Source of the DNA: UBA7672 sp965229115
GTDB taxonomy: Bacteria; Pseudomonadota; Alphaproteobacteria; Caulobacterales; Hyphomonadaceae
Assembly (NCBI GenBank): GCA_965229115.1
Contig: CBDDIR010000003.1
Span: 806,001 to 870,000 of the forward strand
Length of the DNA stretch: 64,000 nt
Direction of reading: 5' to 3'
The notes below the pieces were generated by a model. The model did no database searches. It saw only the letters and a list, made by a program, of their open reading frames with translations, and was not told the DNA's origin. The position numbers and the translations under genes are program-made. Shown here piece after piece: positions 17,255-25,861 of this stretch (the first letter of the stretch is position 1; the number at the start of each line of letters is the position of its first letter).

Positions 17255-18547
17255 ATGTCAGGCGTGGTCGTAGTCGGCGCTCAGTGGGGCGACGAGGGGA
17301 AGGGCAAGATCGTCGATTGGCTGTCCAGCCGCGCCGACGTCATCGTGCGTTTTCAGGGCGGCCATAACGCCGGCCACACGCTCGTCATCGACGGCAAGGT
17401 CTTCAAGCTGAACCTCTTGCCCTCCGGCGTCGTGCGCGGCGGCAAGCTCTCCATCATCGGCAACGGCGTCGTGGTCGACCCGTGGCACCTGCTCAACGAG
17501 ATCGCCTCCATCGGCCAGTCCGGCGTCCATCTCGGCCCGGATGATCTCATCCTCGCCGACAACGCCGTCCTCATCCTGCCCTGGCACAAGGATATCGACG
17601 CGGCCCGCGAAGAAGCCGCCGCCGGCGCCCAGATCGGCACCACCCGCCGCGGCATCGGCCCCGCCTACGAAGACAAGGTCGGCCGCCGCGCCATCCGCGT
17701 CGCAGACCTCGCCGATCCCGCCGCCCTCGACCTGAAACTCGATCGCCTGCTGGCCCACCACCGCCCGCTCCGCGCCGGCCTCAACCTGCCCGAGCCCGAC
17801 GCCGAACAGCTCAAGCGCGACCTGCTCGCCATCGCGCCGCAGATCCTCGCCTACGCCCAGCCCGCATGGGAACGCCTCGACCAGGCCGTCCGCCTTGGCC
17901 GCCGCATCCTGTTCGAAGGCGCGCAGGGCGTCATGCTCGACGTCGACCACGGCACCTATCCGTTCGTCACCTCGTCCAACGTGGTGTCAGGCCAGGCGTC
18001 CGCCGGTTCCGGCACGGGCCCGAACTCGATCAACTACGTGCTCGGCCTCGCCAAGGCCTACACCACCCGCGTCGGCGGCGGCCCGTTCCCGACGGAGCAG
18101 GACAACGAGATCGGCCAGCGCCTCGGCACGATCGGCCACGAATTCGGCACCAACACGGGCCGCGCCCGCCGCTGCGGCTGGTTCGACAGCGTTATGGTCC
18201 GCCAGGCCTGCGCCGTCTCCGGCGTCACCGGCCTCGCGCTCACCAAGCTCGATGTGCTCGACGGCTTCGACGAGATCCAGATCTGCACCCACTACAAGCT
18301 GGGCGACAAGATCATCAATCACTTCCCGTCCGGCATGACCGATCAGGCCAACGTCACGCCGATCTACGAAACCGTCAAAGGCTGGAAAGGCTCCACCCGC
18401 GGCGCCCGCTCCTGGACCCAACTCCCCGGCGAAGCCGTGAAGTACGTCCGCCGCCTCGAAGAACTCGTCGGCAAACCGGTAGCGCTGCTCAGCACCTCGC
18501 CTGAACGCGAAGACGTCATCCTCATGCGCGACCCGTTCGAGAAGTAG
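17255..18547 (+). CDS. purA: Adenylosuccinate synthetase
   Basis: Converts IMP, aspartate and GTP to adenylosuccinate, the first committed step to AMP. The 430-residue length is standard. Motifs: GAQWGDEGKGKIVDWLS (P-loop-like with catalytic Asp), GGHNAGHTLV with catalytic His, GTTRRGIGPAYEDK, LFEGAQGVMLDVDHGTYPFVTSSN, GRARRCGWFD and LTKLDVLDGFDEI. I chose the ATG at 17255 with GGAG 6 bases upstream; an in-frame ATG at 17243 contains that RBS. Neighbouring genes are not purine-related. Confidence 0.97.
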   Translation: MSGVVVVGAQWGDEGKGKIVDWLSSRADVIVRFQGGHNAGHTLVIDGKVFKLNLLPSGVVRGGKLSIIGNGVVVDPWHLLNEIASIGQSGVHLGPDDLILADNAVLILPWHKDIDAAREEAAAGAQIGTTRRGIGPAYEDKVGRRAIRVADLADPAALDLKLDRLLAHHRPLRAGLNLPEPDAEQLKRDLLAIAPQILAYAQPAWERLDQAVRLGRRILFEGAQGVMLDVDHGTYPFVTSSNVVSGQASAGSGTGPNSINYVLGLAKAYTTRVGGGPFPTEQDNEIGQRLGTIGHEFGTNTGRARRCGWFDSVMVRQACAVSGVTGLALTKLDVLDGFDEIQICTHYKLGDKIINHFPSGMTDQANVTPIYETVKGWKGSTRGARSWTQLPGEAVKYVRRLEELVGKPVALLSTSPEREDVILMRDPFEK

Positions 18548-18553
18548 CCCCGG

Positions 18554-19354
18554 CTACTGCACGAACTGCGTCGCTGAGAACTCCGCCGCTTTCGTCAGCG
18601 TCAGCTGCGTCGCGCCCGGCGCAGTCACGCCACACGCCAGCATCCACGCTGCCGCGCCGAACGTGTTCGGCTGCAGCGGCTTGATGTCCGGCGCCTTGCG
18701 CGTGTCGGCGGTGTAGGGTTGGCCGGTCGCCATGTTCGACAGGCCGATCATGCCGTAGTTCACGAAGGTCGGGTTCATGCAGTCGACGATGAAGCGCGTC
18801 CACTGGCCCTTGCTCGGCTTGCCGCCGACATTCTGGTCCGTCTTGAACACGTAGAGCTGCCAGCCGCTCACCGCATTGCCCATCCGGTTCAGCGAGCCCA
18901 TGTCGACGAACATCACATCCGTCTTCGTCCGCCCGCCCAGCGCCAGCTGCATCGGCGTCACCGGCGGCGTCGAAGCATCCGACGGCTGCAGGTTCACCTT
19001 GTTCCCGCACAGGCTGGTCTGCGCCACCACGGCGCTGTTGACCATCTTCCTGACCTTCTCGGTATGCACCGCGCGGCTCGCCGCCAGCTTCTCGGCCGAA
19101 TAGCCGGCCTGCTGCGCCCAGTCGTTCAGCGGCGTCACATACCGCGTCTCGATCGCATCGAGATCGCTGTCATACGCGCGGCGGTCATTCGGCGCATAAA
19201 GCCCGAAACCGGCGAGGTCATCCGCGCGCTTCAACACCTCGCCGCAGAACAGCGCCGTCTCGACAGCCGCAATCGCATTGGCGCTCGGCTGCGCTGCAGC
19301 CGCGCCAACTCCACCGATCATCACCGCCAGCGAAAGCCCCAACCCCCGCAGCAT
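18554..19354 (-). CDS. Secreted protein of unknown function
   Basis: A 266-residue protein with a signal peptide (residues 1-21, AAAAQ cleavage). The N-terminal half is helical (VETALFCGEVLKRADDLAGF, LAASRAVHTEKVRKMVNSAVVAQ). The C-terminal half has strands and Trp/Tyr residues (GWQLYVFKTDQN, WTRFIVDCMNPTFVNYGMIGL) that recall surface-adhesin E-like domains, with four Cys that could pair. Its RBS (AAGGGG) lies in the end of the upstream quinoprotein gene, 3 bases away, so both are probably co-transcribed. No firm family. Confidence 0.7.
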   Translation of the reverse strand: MLRGLGLSLAVMIGGVGAAAAQPSANAIAAVETALFCGEVLKRADDLAGFGLYAPNDRRAYDSDLDAIETRYVTPLNDWAQQAGYSAEKLAASRAVHTEKVRKMVNSAVVAQTSLCGNKVNLQPSDASTPPVTPMQLALGGRTKTDVMFVDMGSLNRMGNAVSGWQLYVFKTDQNVGGKPSKGQWTRFIVDCMNPTFVNYGMIGLSNMATGQPYTADTRKAPDIKPLQPNTFGAAAWMLACGVTAPGATQLTLTKAAEFSATQFVQ

Positions 19355-19357
19355 CAG

Positions 19358-21487
19358 CTACCCCTTCTTCGGCCTGAACGCGATCAGCACGTTGCCCGGC
19401 GGCTCGCCAAAGCGCGCATAGCCCGACTGCACGAACAGCGTGCCATCGCCCGCCACATACGGCGCGCTATCCAGACCGCCGCCATGCCCTTCGACGCCGT
19501 TCACCGTGTTCGGGAATTCGCGATTGGTCATGTACTCGAACAGCACGTCGCCATTCTTGCCGTCGAAGATGCGCAGCATCCCCTGCGTCGTGCCCGTCAC
19601 CACCGCGCCGTCCACCAGCAGCGGGGCAGGCGACATGCCCAACCGGCAAACCTGCGGACGCGCAGCCGGCGCAGCAGCAGGCGCCGCAGCCGCCACCGGA
19701 ACCGCAGCCGCTCCCGCAGCCCCAGCCGGAGCCGTCGGCGGCGCGCCCACCACAGCGGCAGCAGCAGCCGGCGGGCGCGGCGCAACTGGCGCCTGCGTCA
19801 CGCGCGGCGGCGGCGGCAGAACCGGCGCAGTAACGCGCTGGATCTTCCATTCAGCGGGCGGCGTATAGGCCTTCGCAACCGGCGCTTCCTGTCCGCAATC
19901 GCGCAGATTGTTCTTGTATGACCACTCAATCTCGCCGCTCATCGCGTTCACCGCGTGAATGCCCGGCCCCCAAGCCGGGTTCTCATCCGGTCCCGCCGGA
20001 CGGTTCGAGTCATTGTTCGGCACGAACACGCGCTGGCCATCATACGCCATGCCCCAGTGCACGCCGCCATTGGCCGAGCCGCGGCCGACCTTGTTCGACC
20101 ACACCAGCGCGCCATTATCCGGGTTCAACGCCCACACCACGCCAGACTTCTGCCCCGCAATCACCAGTTCCGAACCATCGCTGCGCTTGATCAGCATCGA
20201 GGTCGCGCCGAAGTCATGGTCAGGGCTGTGATACTCACCCGGCCAGTCGCAGTTGGCCGAACGCCGCCCGCACGCATAGTTCCAGATATCCGCCTTCGTC
20301 GCCTGGAACACCCAGCGCTTCTCGCCCGTGTCCATGTCATAGGCGATGATCGCGTCAGACGTATCCGTCGCCGGCCACGACGTGTTCTCGCCCGTGCCCG
20401 CATAGATCACATTGCGCTTCGCATCGATCGTCGGCGTCGACCAGATGATCGCGCCAGACGGTCCCCACTGTTGCGTGCCCGTCCGCCCCAGCCGCACAGG
20501 CTGTGCCGGATCCATCGTCGTTCCGGTCCACAGCTTCTTGCCCGTCGCCAGATCGAACGTGATGATCGCGCCCTGGCCCTTGCAGCACTCGTAATCGTCC
20601 TGGCCGGCATAGTTCACTTCAATCGCCGACACCGGCGTGAACACCTTGCCGCCATGCACCACAGGCGCGCCGGTGATCCGGTTGAGATCGTTCAACCGCG
20701 CCTCGCTCACCCACAGCTTCCGCCCCGTCCGCGCATCAACTGCGTGCACAAAGCCCGCCGCATCACCCATCAGGATCGCCGCCGGCGACTTGTCCGTCGC
20801 CTCCGCAAACGTCAGCGACGAGCGCAGCGTCATGTCGGACACATAGTGCCACTTCACGCAGCCGGAGTTCGTATCCAGCGCGTACAGCCGCCCCGCATCC
20901 GTCGCCGCGATGAAGATCGTGTCGCCCACGATCACCGGCTGGGATCGCATCGTCGGCGTCTGCGGGAAGGCAGCCACCCACGCGACTTCCAGATCCTTCA
21001 TCTGGTCGCGCGAAAGCCCCGTCTCCTTTGCGGATTGCGCACGGTTGGCGTCGCCAGTCACGCCGAACGTCGTCGATGTCCGCGCCTGATCCGCCGCCAG
21101 CTTCACCTCGCGCACCTTCACCGGGCAACGCGCTGCGCTGATCCAGCTATCAACCGAACCCTCATCCTTCGGCAGCCACTCGATCAGCTGCGCCAGCTCC
21201 GGCTTGGGCACATCCTTCGCCTGGATCTTCATGTAGCCAAGCTCGAGCGCGTATTTCACCGTCGCGCGGGGCAGGGTGCGCAGCGCCTCGAACGAGGGCG
21301 CGCCGCTCTGGCCGCCATTGTCATGGCAGGACGCACACCACTGGTCGTAAACCGCCTTGCCCGGATGCTCGGCCCCCGCCTCGGCGGAAGCATGCTCGCC
21401 ACCCACGGTCTCCCCCGCACGCGGCGCACAGGCTGAAGCCCCCAGCGCAATAGCTGCCGCAAGCGCGAACGCGCGGAAATGGCTCAT
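19358..21487 (-). CDS. Quinoprotein dehydrogenase with N-terminal cytochrome c domain
   Basis: A 709-residue periplasmic enzyme. Signal peptide, then a cytochrome c domain with haem motif CASCH at residues 51-55, then a PQQ-type eight-bladed propeller with repeated blades (GDTIFIAATDAGRLYALDTN, GFVHAVDARTGRKLWV, FDLATGKKLWTG, VIWALNPDNGALVWSNKVG). It resembles polyvinyl-alcohol dehydrogenase-like and other alcohol-oxidising quinoproteins. Residues 545-612 form a Pro/Ala-rich insertion before the last blade. ATG at 21487 has GGAGGAG upstream. Substrate unknown; no PQQ biosynthesis gene is in the window. Confidence 0.85.
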   Translation of the reverse strand: MSHFRAFALAAAIALGASACAPRAGETVGGEHASAEAGAEHPGKAVYDQWCASCHDNGGQSGAPSFEALRTLPRATVKYALELGYMKIQAKDVPKPELAQLIEWLPKDEGSVDSWISAARCPVKVREVKLAADQARTSTTFGVTGDANRAQSAKETGLSRDQMKDLEVAWVAAFPQTPTMRSQPVIVGDTIFIAATDAGRLYALDTNSGCVKWHYVSDMTLRSSLTFAEATDKSPAAILMGDAAGFVHAVDARTGRKLWVSEARLNDLNRITGAPVVHGGKVFTPVSAIEVNYAGQDDYECCKGQGAIITFDLATGKKLWTGTTMDPAQPVRLGRTGTQQWGPSGAIIWSTPTIDAKRNVIYAGTGENTSWPATDTSDAIIAYDMDTGEKRWVFQATKADIWNYACGRRSANCDWPGEYHSPDHDFGATSMLIKRSDGSELVIAGQKSGVVWALNPDNGALVWSNKVGRGSANGGVHWGMAYDGQRVFVPNNDSNRPAGPDENPAWGPGIHAVNAMSGEIEWSYKNNLRDCGQEAPVAKAYTPPAEWKIQRVTAPVLPPPPRVTQAPVAPRPPAAAAAVVGAPPTAPAGAAGAAAVPVAAAAPAAAPAARPQVCRLGMSPAPLLVDGAVVTGTTQGMLRIFDGKNGDVLFEYMTNREFPNTVNGVEGHGGGLDSAPYVAGDGTLFVQSGYARFGEPPGNVLIAFRPKKG

Positions 21488-21608
21488 TGGATCTCCTCCC
21501 CGGAGTCGTCGACGTCTTTGGGGGAGTCTCTGCTCCCGTTGCGGCAAGCGTAACGCCACCCCGCGCCGTTGCAAGGCGCGTCCAGTCAACCGCGCGTGAG
21601 AGAAGCTA

Positions 21609-22574
21609 TTATTCCGCGGCCCGGCGGGCCTGCGACGCCGCATGGCTCGCCAGCGCCCAGCTCAGCAGACGATCCAGCCCGGCATGGAACCCCGTCGGCT
21701 CCCACCCCAGCTCCCGCTCGGCTTCCATGGCATCCAGCATCGGCCCGGCCGGCGCACCCGCGCCAGTCCCCTCGGCAACAAGCAGGCTCGACCACAACGC
21801 CCCGTCCGCCATCGGCATCCGCTCGTCCAGCAGCGAACACACCGACTCGGCAATATCGATATCCCGCCGCTCCGCCCCGACCGACAGGTCAAACCGCGAC
21901 TGCGCCGGCGCAACCTCGGCCGCCCGCAGCAGCCCCAACGCCAGATCCCGGACCGGCAGCCAGTCACGCACCGTCTCGCCAGCCATCTCCAGCTGGAATG
22001 GCTGTTGATGCACCAGCGACGACACCAGTCGCGCCATGAAGCTCGATTGCGACTGCCACGGCCCAAACGCCTCGCCCGCAACACACGTCACCAGCGGCAG
22101 GTCATTCGCCCGCGCCCAGCGATCGAACAGGGCAGACGCCGCCGCCTGCGCCGCATGCGACCGCGACAGCTTCACCGGCACATCGCCCTCAGCCCGCTCC
22201 ACATGCACAATGCGGAACCTGGCTTTCTTCTCGCCATCCAGCCGCTCGTAATACTGCCGCGCCGCTTCCAGCACGCCGAACGCCCCGCCGATCTCGCCAT
22301 CGACCATGGCGCCGGGATCATCATCGCTGCTCGCCGCCAGATGGATGATCGCCTCGGGCGCAAACTCACGCACGATCGCACGGATCATCGCACGATCCGT
22401 CACGTCGGCTTCCAGACGCGCATAGCCTTCACGGTGCGCCGTATTGCCCAGCGCCGGCACGACGATTGATTTCTTGCGGCGATCCAGGTTCAGGACGTGA
22501 TCGCCCCGCTCGACAGCCAACCGCACAACGGCCGCGCCGACAAACCCACACCCGCCTGTCACGAGGACGCGCAT
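21609..22574 (-). CDS. RmlB-like NAD-dependent epimerase/dehydratase family protein, probably inactive
   Basis: A 321-residue extended SDR. The Rossmann motif MRVLVTGGCGFVGAAVV is intact, and LEADVTDRAMIRAIVREFAPEAIIHLAASSDDDPG closely follows the dTDP-glucose 4,6-dehydratase pattern. Where RmlB has the STDEVYG and YxxxK active site, this protein has HVERAEGD and KLSRSHAAQAAAS: catalytic Asp-Glu, Tyr and Lys are all missing. NAD binding may remain. The C-terminal sugar-binding part (DWLPVRDLALGLLRA) is kept. A structural or regulatory role, or a changed chemistry, is possible. It is a single gene with a CtrA-like site upstream. Confidence 0.8.
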   Translation of the reverse strand: MRVLVTGGCGFVGAAVVRLAVERGDHVLNLDRRKKSIVVPALGNTAHREGYARLEADVTDRAMIRAIVREFAPEAIIHLAASSDDDPGAMVDGEIGGAFGVLEAARQYYERLDGEKKARFRIVHVERAEGDVPVKLSRSHAAQAAASALFDRWARANDLPLVTCVAGEAFGPWQSQSSFMARLVSSLVHQQPFQLEMAGETVRDWLPVRDLALGLLRAAEVAPAQSRFDLSVGAERRDIDIAESVCSLLDERMPMADGALWSSLLVAEGTGAGAPAGPMLDAMEAERELGWEPTGFHAGLDRLLSWALASHAASQARRAAE

Positions 22575-22605
22575 ACGCTCCCCAGCCCTCCAAAGGCGCC
22601 AACCG

Positions 22606-22641
22606 TTAACGGATGAGCCTCTATAGTTAGCGGGTCGTTAA
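22606..22641 (-). promoter_or_regulatory. Possible CtrA-type site upstream of the epimerase-like gene
   Basis: Within the 113-base gap upstream of the epimerase-like gene are TTAG-N7-TTAA at 22627-22641 and another TTAAC half site at 22606-22610. CtrA, the alphaproteobacterial cell-cycle regulator, binds TTAA-N7-TTAA. One base deviates in the first half site. No -35/-10 pair was identified with it. Confidence 0.35.
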
Positions 22642-22687
22642 CGCACGCGCATTGCCCCTGAGATCAGGCGGGCATTCCCTGAAAGGA

Positions 22688-23311
22688 CTACTGCGGAGCC
22701 GCAGGAGCCGCAGGCGCTGCCGGTTCAGCCGGCGTCGCAACAGGCGCAGCCGGATCAGCCGCCGCCGGAGCTGCAGCCGCAGGAGCAGCCGGAGCCGCCG
22801 CAGCTTCACCCGCAGGCTTAGCACCACGATCGAATTGATAGACGATGTCGCCCACCGCCGCGATCATGCGATCCTTGCCGACCATGTTGTACGTCACCGG
22901 CGCCTTGCCCGCTTCGGAGCAAGTCTGCACCAGCGCCGGCACCTGATCCTGCTCCACGCCCAGCGACGCCGTCGCCACATAGCGCTCCGGCACGCGGCCT
23001 TCGAACAGGCCCTCAGCCGGCAGCGTCTTCGCCTCGAACGTCGCCGCCGCACAGGTCAGCGCAGCCGGCCCCGCCGCCGACGTATCGGTCAGCGTCAGCG
23101 TAGCAGCCAGCACATCCGCATCCGGCTCCGGCACGAAGTCCGGCCCCGTGAACCACGGTCCGACGATATTGCCCGACACATGCCACTCGCCCGTGAAGCC
23201 TGCTTCACCCGCAGCCGGGGCCGCGCCGCCAGCAGCCGGCGCGCCAGACGGTCCGCACGCGGCCACGCCCACGCCCATCACCGCCACGAGAAGTCCGTAT
23301 CCGAAACGCAT
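22688..23311 (-). CDS. Lipoprotein of unknown function, paralogue of the next gene upstream
   Basis: A 207-residue lipoprotein with lipobox GVAAC. After a Gly/Ala/Pro linker comes a beta-rich domain (TGEWHVSGNIVGPWF, LTCAAATFEAKTLPAEGLFEGRVPERYVA, VGDIVYQFDRG). The last 40 residues are Ala/Pro repeats. The domain aligns along its length with the protein at 23316-23852: GxW, PW, TC, GLFxG, LG and IxYxF occur in the same order. The 4-base spacing means the two are co-transcribed. Start at 23311; a start 6 codons upstream would overlap the previous gene. Confidence 0.75.
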   Translation of the reverse strand: MRFGYGLLVAVMGVGVAACGPSGAPAAGGAAPAAGEAGFTGEWHVSGNIVGPWFTGPDFVPEPDADVLAATLTLTDTSAAGPAALTCAAATFEAKTLPAEGLFEGRVPERYVATASLGVEQDQVPALVQTCSEAGKAPVTYNMVGKDRMIAAVGDIVYQFDRGAKPAGEAAAAPAAPAAAAPAAADPAAPVATPAEPAAPAAPAAPQ

Positions 23312-23315
23312 AATG

Positions 23316-23852
23316 TCAGCCCCTGCCAAGCCTGAAGGTATAGATCACATTGTCGAGCCCCAGCATGATCGTCTGCTCGTCGACCATCGGGAAGTCCAAC
23401 GACACGTTCTTGTTGTCGTCAGCACAGCTGAAGCTCAGAACTGTGACACTTGTATCCTTGAACCCCAAAGCAGCCGCATCCTTCGCCGGATTGGGCAGGT
23501 TCCCCTGGAACAGTCCGCGCTCGGCCACGATGTTCGCCGCATAGGTCGGCTTGGCGCACGTCGCGATCGGCGCCCCGCTCGATTTGTCAGCCGCGAAGGT
23601 CAGCTTCACCAGTCCCTGATCCGGAACCGGCTCCTCGCCCTTGCCATCCCACCACGGCGCAACCTTCGCGCCGATCAGCTCCCACGTTCCAAACAGTGGA
23701 TTCCTCGGCGTAATCGCATCCGCTCCCGATGGCGCACTCGGCTCCACCGCCACCGGCGCACCGGACTTGTCCTCCGCCGCAGGCGTACACCCCGCCAGCA
23801 TCGTCGCAACCGCCGCCGCCAGCATCACGCGCACAAGAGCCGCCATCGCCAT
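23316..23852 (-). CDS. Lipoprotein of unknown function, tandem paralogue
   Basis: A 178-residue lipoprotein with lipobox MLAGC. The domain (LFGTWELIGAKVAPWWDGKG, IATCAKPTYAANIVAERGLFQGNLP, LDNVIYTFRLG) matches the following gene's product in order and spacing of conserved residues, including a Cys pair that could form a disulphide. It has no Ala/Pro tail, so the tail of its partner was gained or lost after duplication. First of a two-gene unit. No known family recognised. Confidence 0.75.
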   Translation of the reverse strand: MAMAALVRVMLAAAVATMLAGCTPAAEDKSGAPVAVEPSAPSGADAITPRNPLFGTWELIGAKVAPWWDGKGEEPVPDQGLVKLTFAADKSSGAPIATCAKPTYAANIVAERGLFQGNLPNPAKDAAALGFKDTSVTVLSFSCADDNKNVSLDFPMVDEQTIMLGLDNVIYTFRLGRG

Positions 23853-24034
23853 TCCGCCGCAAAATGTCCTGCCGTCAGATCATGTCCTCCGCAGCATTTG
23901 TCAAACCGTTCTCGCAACGGCCCAGGCCCGCAACGGCGCAGGCTATCGCCCCATCCCAGGATCAGCTTAAGTTGACACCGACAACCACCCGCTCCTCCGC
24001 CAATGCGGGCCAGACCTATCATCAGGGGACGCCA

Positions 24035-24733
24035 ATGATCCGATCCACACTGTTCGCGCTCGCCATCGGCGCAACCGCGCTTACACTCTCGGGCTGCGGC
24101 GACAACGCGTCGGGCCCCTCCGCCGGCACGGAAAACCTCGCCGAAAAAGCCGCCGAGGCCAGCAACCCCAACACCTACGTCGCGAAGAAATACGGCGTCA
24201 CCGCCACCGCCCCCGATGGCTGGTATGTGATGGACAGCGCCGTCACGAAAAAGCTGATGGACATCGGCCGCGACACCGCCACCGCCAATGTCGACGCCAA
24301 GACCAAGGCCGACTTCGACGCCTCGATCGCGCGCAGCGAAAACATCTTCGGCTTCCTGGAAAAAGATCCCAACACCTCGACCGACGGCGGCGCCGGCATC
24401 CTCGCCCTGTCCGAAGACGTCACCTCATCGCCCGAAGTCAAAACCGGCCGCGACTACTTCCCCCATCTGCGCGCCGCCTTCCAGCAGACCGCCGCCAACG
24501 TCACGGTCGACGACACCTACACCACCGTGCAGATCGACGGTCACGCGTTCGACCAGATGAACATCGTCATGCACGGCACGAGCCCCGCCGGCACGCCCAT
24601 CTCGGTCAACCAGCGCTACATCGCCGCCCGCCACGACAACAGCATGATCGTCTTCATCCAGTCCTACCTCGATGACGCCGATCTCGCCGCGCTCGACGGC
24701 ATCATCAAGTCGGTCAAGCTCGACTGGAAATAG
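24035..24733 (+). CDS. Lipoprotein of unknown function
   Basis: A 232-residue lipoprotein with lipobox LTLSGC. The open frame extends much further upstream, but AGGGGA lies just before the ATG at 24035 and only this start gives a signal peptide. The mature protein begins with Asn/Ala-rich sequence, then KYGVTATAPDGWYVMD, VTSSPEVKTGRDYFPHLRAAFQ and AARHDNSMIVFIQSYLDDADLAALDGIIKSVKLDW. This pattern of a PsbP- or Mog1-like small domain (a TAPDGWY strand at the start, a closing hIIxSV helix) is suggestive only. Divergent from the tandem lipoprotein pair. Confidence 0.7.
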   Translation: MIRSTLFALAIGATALTLSGCGDNASGPSAGTENLAEKAAEASNPNTYVAKKYGVTATAPDGWYVMDSAVTKKLMDIGRDTATANVDAKTKADFDASIARSENIFGFLEKDPNTSTDGGAGILALSEDVTSSPEVKTGRDYFPHLRAAFQQTAANVTVDDTYTTVQIDGHAFDQMNIVMHGTSPAGTPISVNQRYIAARHDNSMIVFIQSYLDDADLAALDGIIKSVKLDWK

Positions 24734-24736
24734 AAC

Positions 24737-25540
24737 CTAACGGCTGCGGGCCGCGAATGCGTGCGACAACGCAATCGCGCCCGCCGTCGCCACGTTGAGG
24801 CTGTCAATCCCCGGCGCCATCGCAATCGACACGCGCCTGCACGACGCCATCAACGCCTCCGGCAGTCCCGGCCCCTCCGCCCCCAGCACAATCGCCAACC
24901 GCTCCGGCGGCTTCAGCGTATGCAAGGCCTCGCCGCCCGAAGGGCTCAACGCCCACGCCTCGATGCCCGCAGCCTGCAACGCCGCAATCATCTCCACGCC
25001 CGTACCCGACTGCGCATACGGCAGCGACAGCGCCGTCCCCGCCGAAACCCGGATCGACTTGCGATACAACGGATCGCAACTCTCCCCATCCAGCAAAACC
25101 GCATCCGCCCCCAGCGCCGCCGCATTGCGGAAACACGCGCCCACATTGTCATGGTTCGACAACCCGATCAGCGCGAGCAGCGTAAGCGGCCCATCGGGCA
25201 GGGCGCGCACCAACTCACCCACCGTCTGCTCAGCCTCACGCCGCGCCATCGCCAGCACGCCACGATGGATATGAAACCCCGCAATCCCATCCATCACTGC
25301 CTGCGCCGCCACATAAACCGGCACGTCATCGCTCAGCTCTGCCAGCATCTCCGAAAGCGGCGCCAGCCGGCTCTCCGAAATCAGAACCGACTCCACCCCA
25401 AACCGCGACGCCTCAACCAACCGCCCAAGCGTCACCACCCCCTCAACAATAAACCGCTTCCCCCGAACCACATCCCGCTCCCGCACATCGCGATAAGCCG
25501 CCACACGCGGGTCGTCAGGGGAGGTGATGGCAATGATCAT
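24737..25540 (-). CDS. TrmH/SpoU-family RNA methyltransferase
   Basis: A 267-residue SAM-dependent 2'-O-ribose methyltransferase with the trefoil-knot SpoU fold. The N-terminal substrate domain (RDVRERDVVRGKRFIVEGVVTLGRLV) precedes the catalytic domain with motif 1 LIGLSNHDNVGACFRNAAALG (catalytic Arg and Asn), motif 2 IVLGAEGPGLPE and motif 3 MAPGIDSLNVATAGAIAL. I chose the ATG at 25540 because it begins the family's usual sequence; an upstream in-frame start adds 14 residues. Target may be tRNA or 23S rRNA. Confidence 0.9.
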   Translation of the reverse strand: MIIAITSPDDPRVAAYRDVRERDVVRGKRFIVEGVVTLGRLVEASRFGVESVLISESRLAPLSEMLAELSDDVPVYVAAQAVMDGIAGFHIHRGVLAMARREAEQTVGELVRALPDGPLTLLALIGLSNHDNVGACFRNAAALGADAVLLDGESCDPLYRKSIRVSAGTALSLPYAQSGTGVEMIAALQAAGIEAWALSPSGGEALHTLKPPERLAIVLGAEGPGLPEALMASCRRVSIAMAPGIDSLNVATAGAIALSHAFAARSR

Positions 25541-25589
25541 CCAAGCCTTGTGACCCACGCCCCCAACCCACGCAACGCCCACGCGCCCA

Positions 25590-25699
25590 TCCTTCGACGG
25601 ACGCCGCTCCGCGGCTGCTCAGGATGAGCGCTACACCACCGCCAGTAGCCTAAGCGCTCATCCTGAGCAGCGCAGCTCCGCTGCGCGTCCGTCGAAGGA
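25590..25699. repeat. Long palindromic repeat, copy A
   Basis: A cruciform-type element. Outer arms: TCCTTCGACGGACG (25590-25603) pairs with CGTCCGTCGAAGGA (25686-25699). Inner arms: GCTGCTCAGGATGAGCGCT (25614-25632) pairs perfectly with 25653-25671. Small GC palindromes sit between outer and inner arms. The same unit recurs at 26351-26467. Repeats of this kind (CTCAGGATGAG with TCCTTCGACGG) resemble dispersed alphaproteobacterial REP-like elements. Confidence 0.85.
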
Positions 25700-25849
25700 C
25701 GAGCGCGTGCTCACCAAACGCCGGTTTGGGGGATGGCGGTGGTGCAGAACTGTAGGACGGCCAAAAACCATCCCGAACAATCTCAACAGCTTGCAGCCGC
25801 AAGTTGGGGGATACTCACTCCCAGAATCTACGGCGCCGTGAACCGCCCC

Positions 25850-25855
25850 TATAAT
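25850..25855 (+). promoter_or_regulatory. Candidate -10 box of the structured RNA
   Basis: A perfect TATAAT lies 7 bases before the first base of the 5' stem of the RNA candidate (25862). No equally good -35 box is present at 16-18 bases; the AGAATC/CTACGG region is weak. It is one of very few AT-rich hexamers in this GC-rich island. Confidence 0.4.
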
Positions 25856-25861
25856 CATCCC

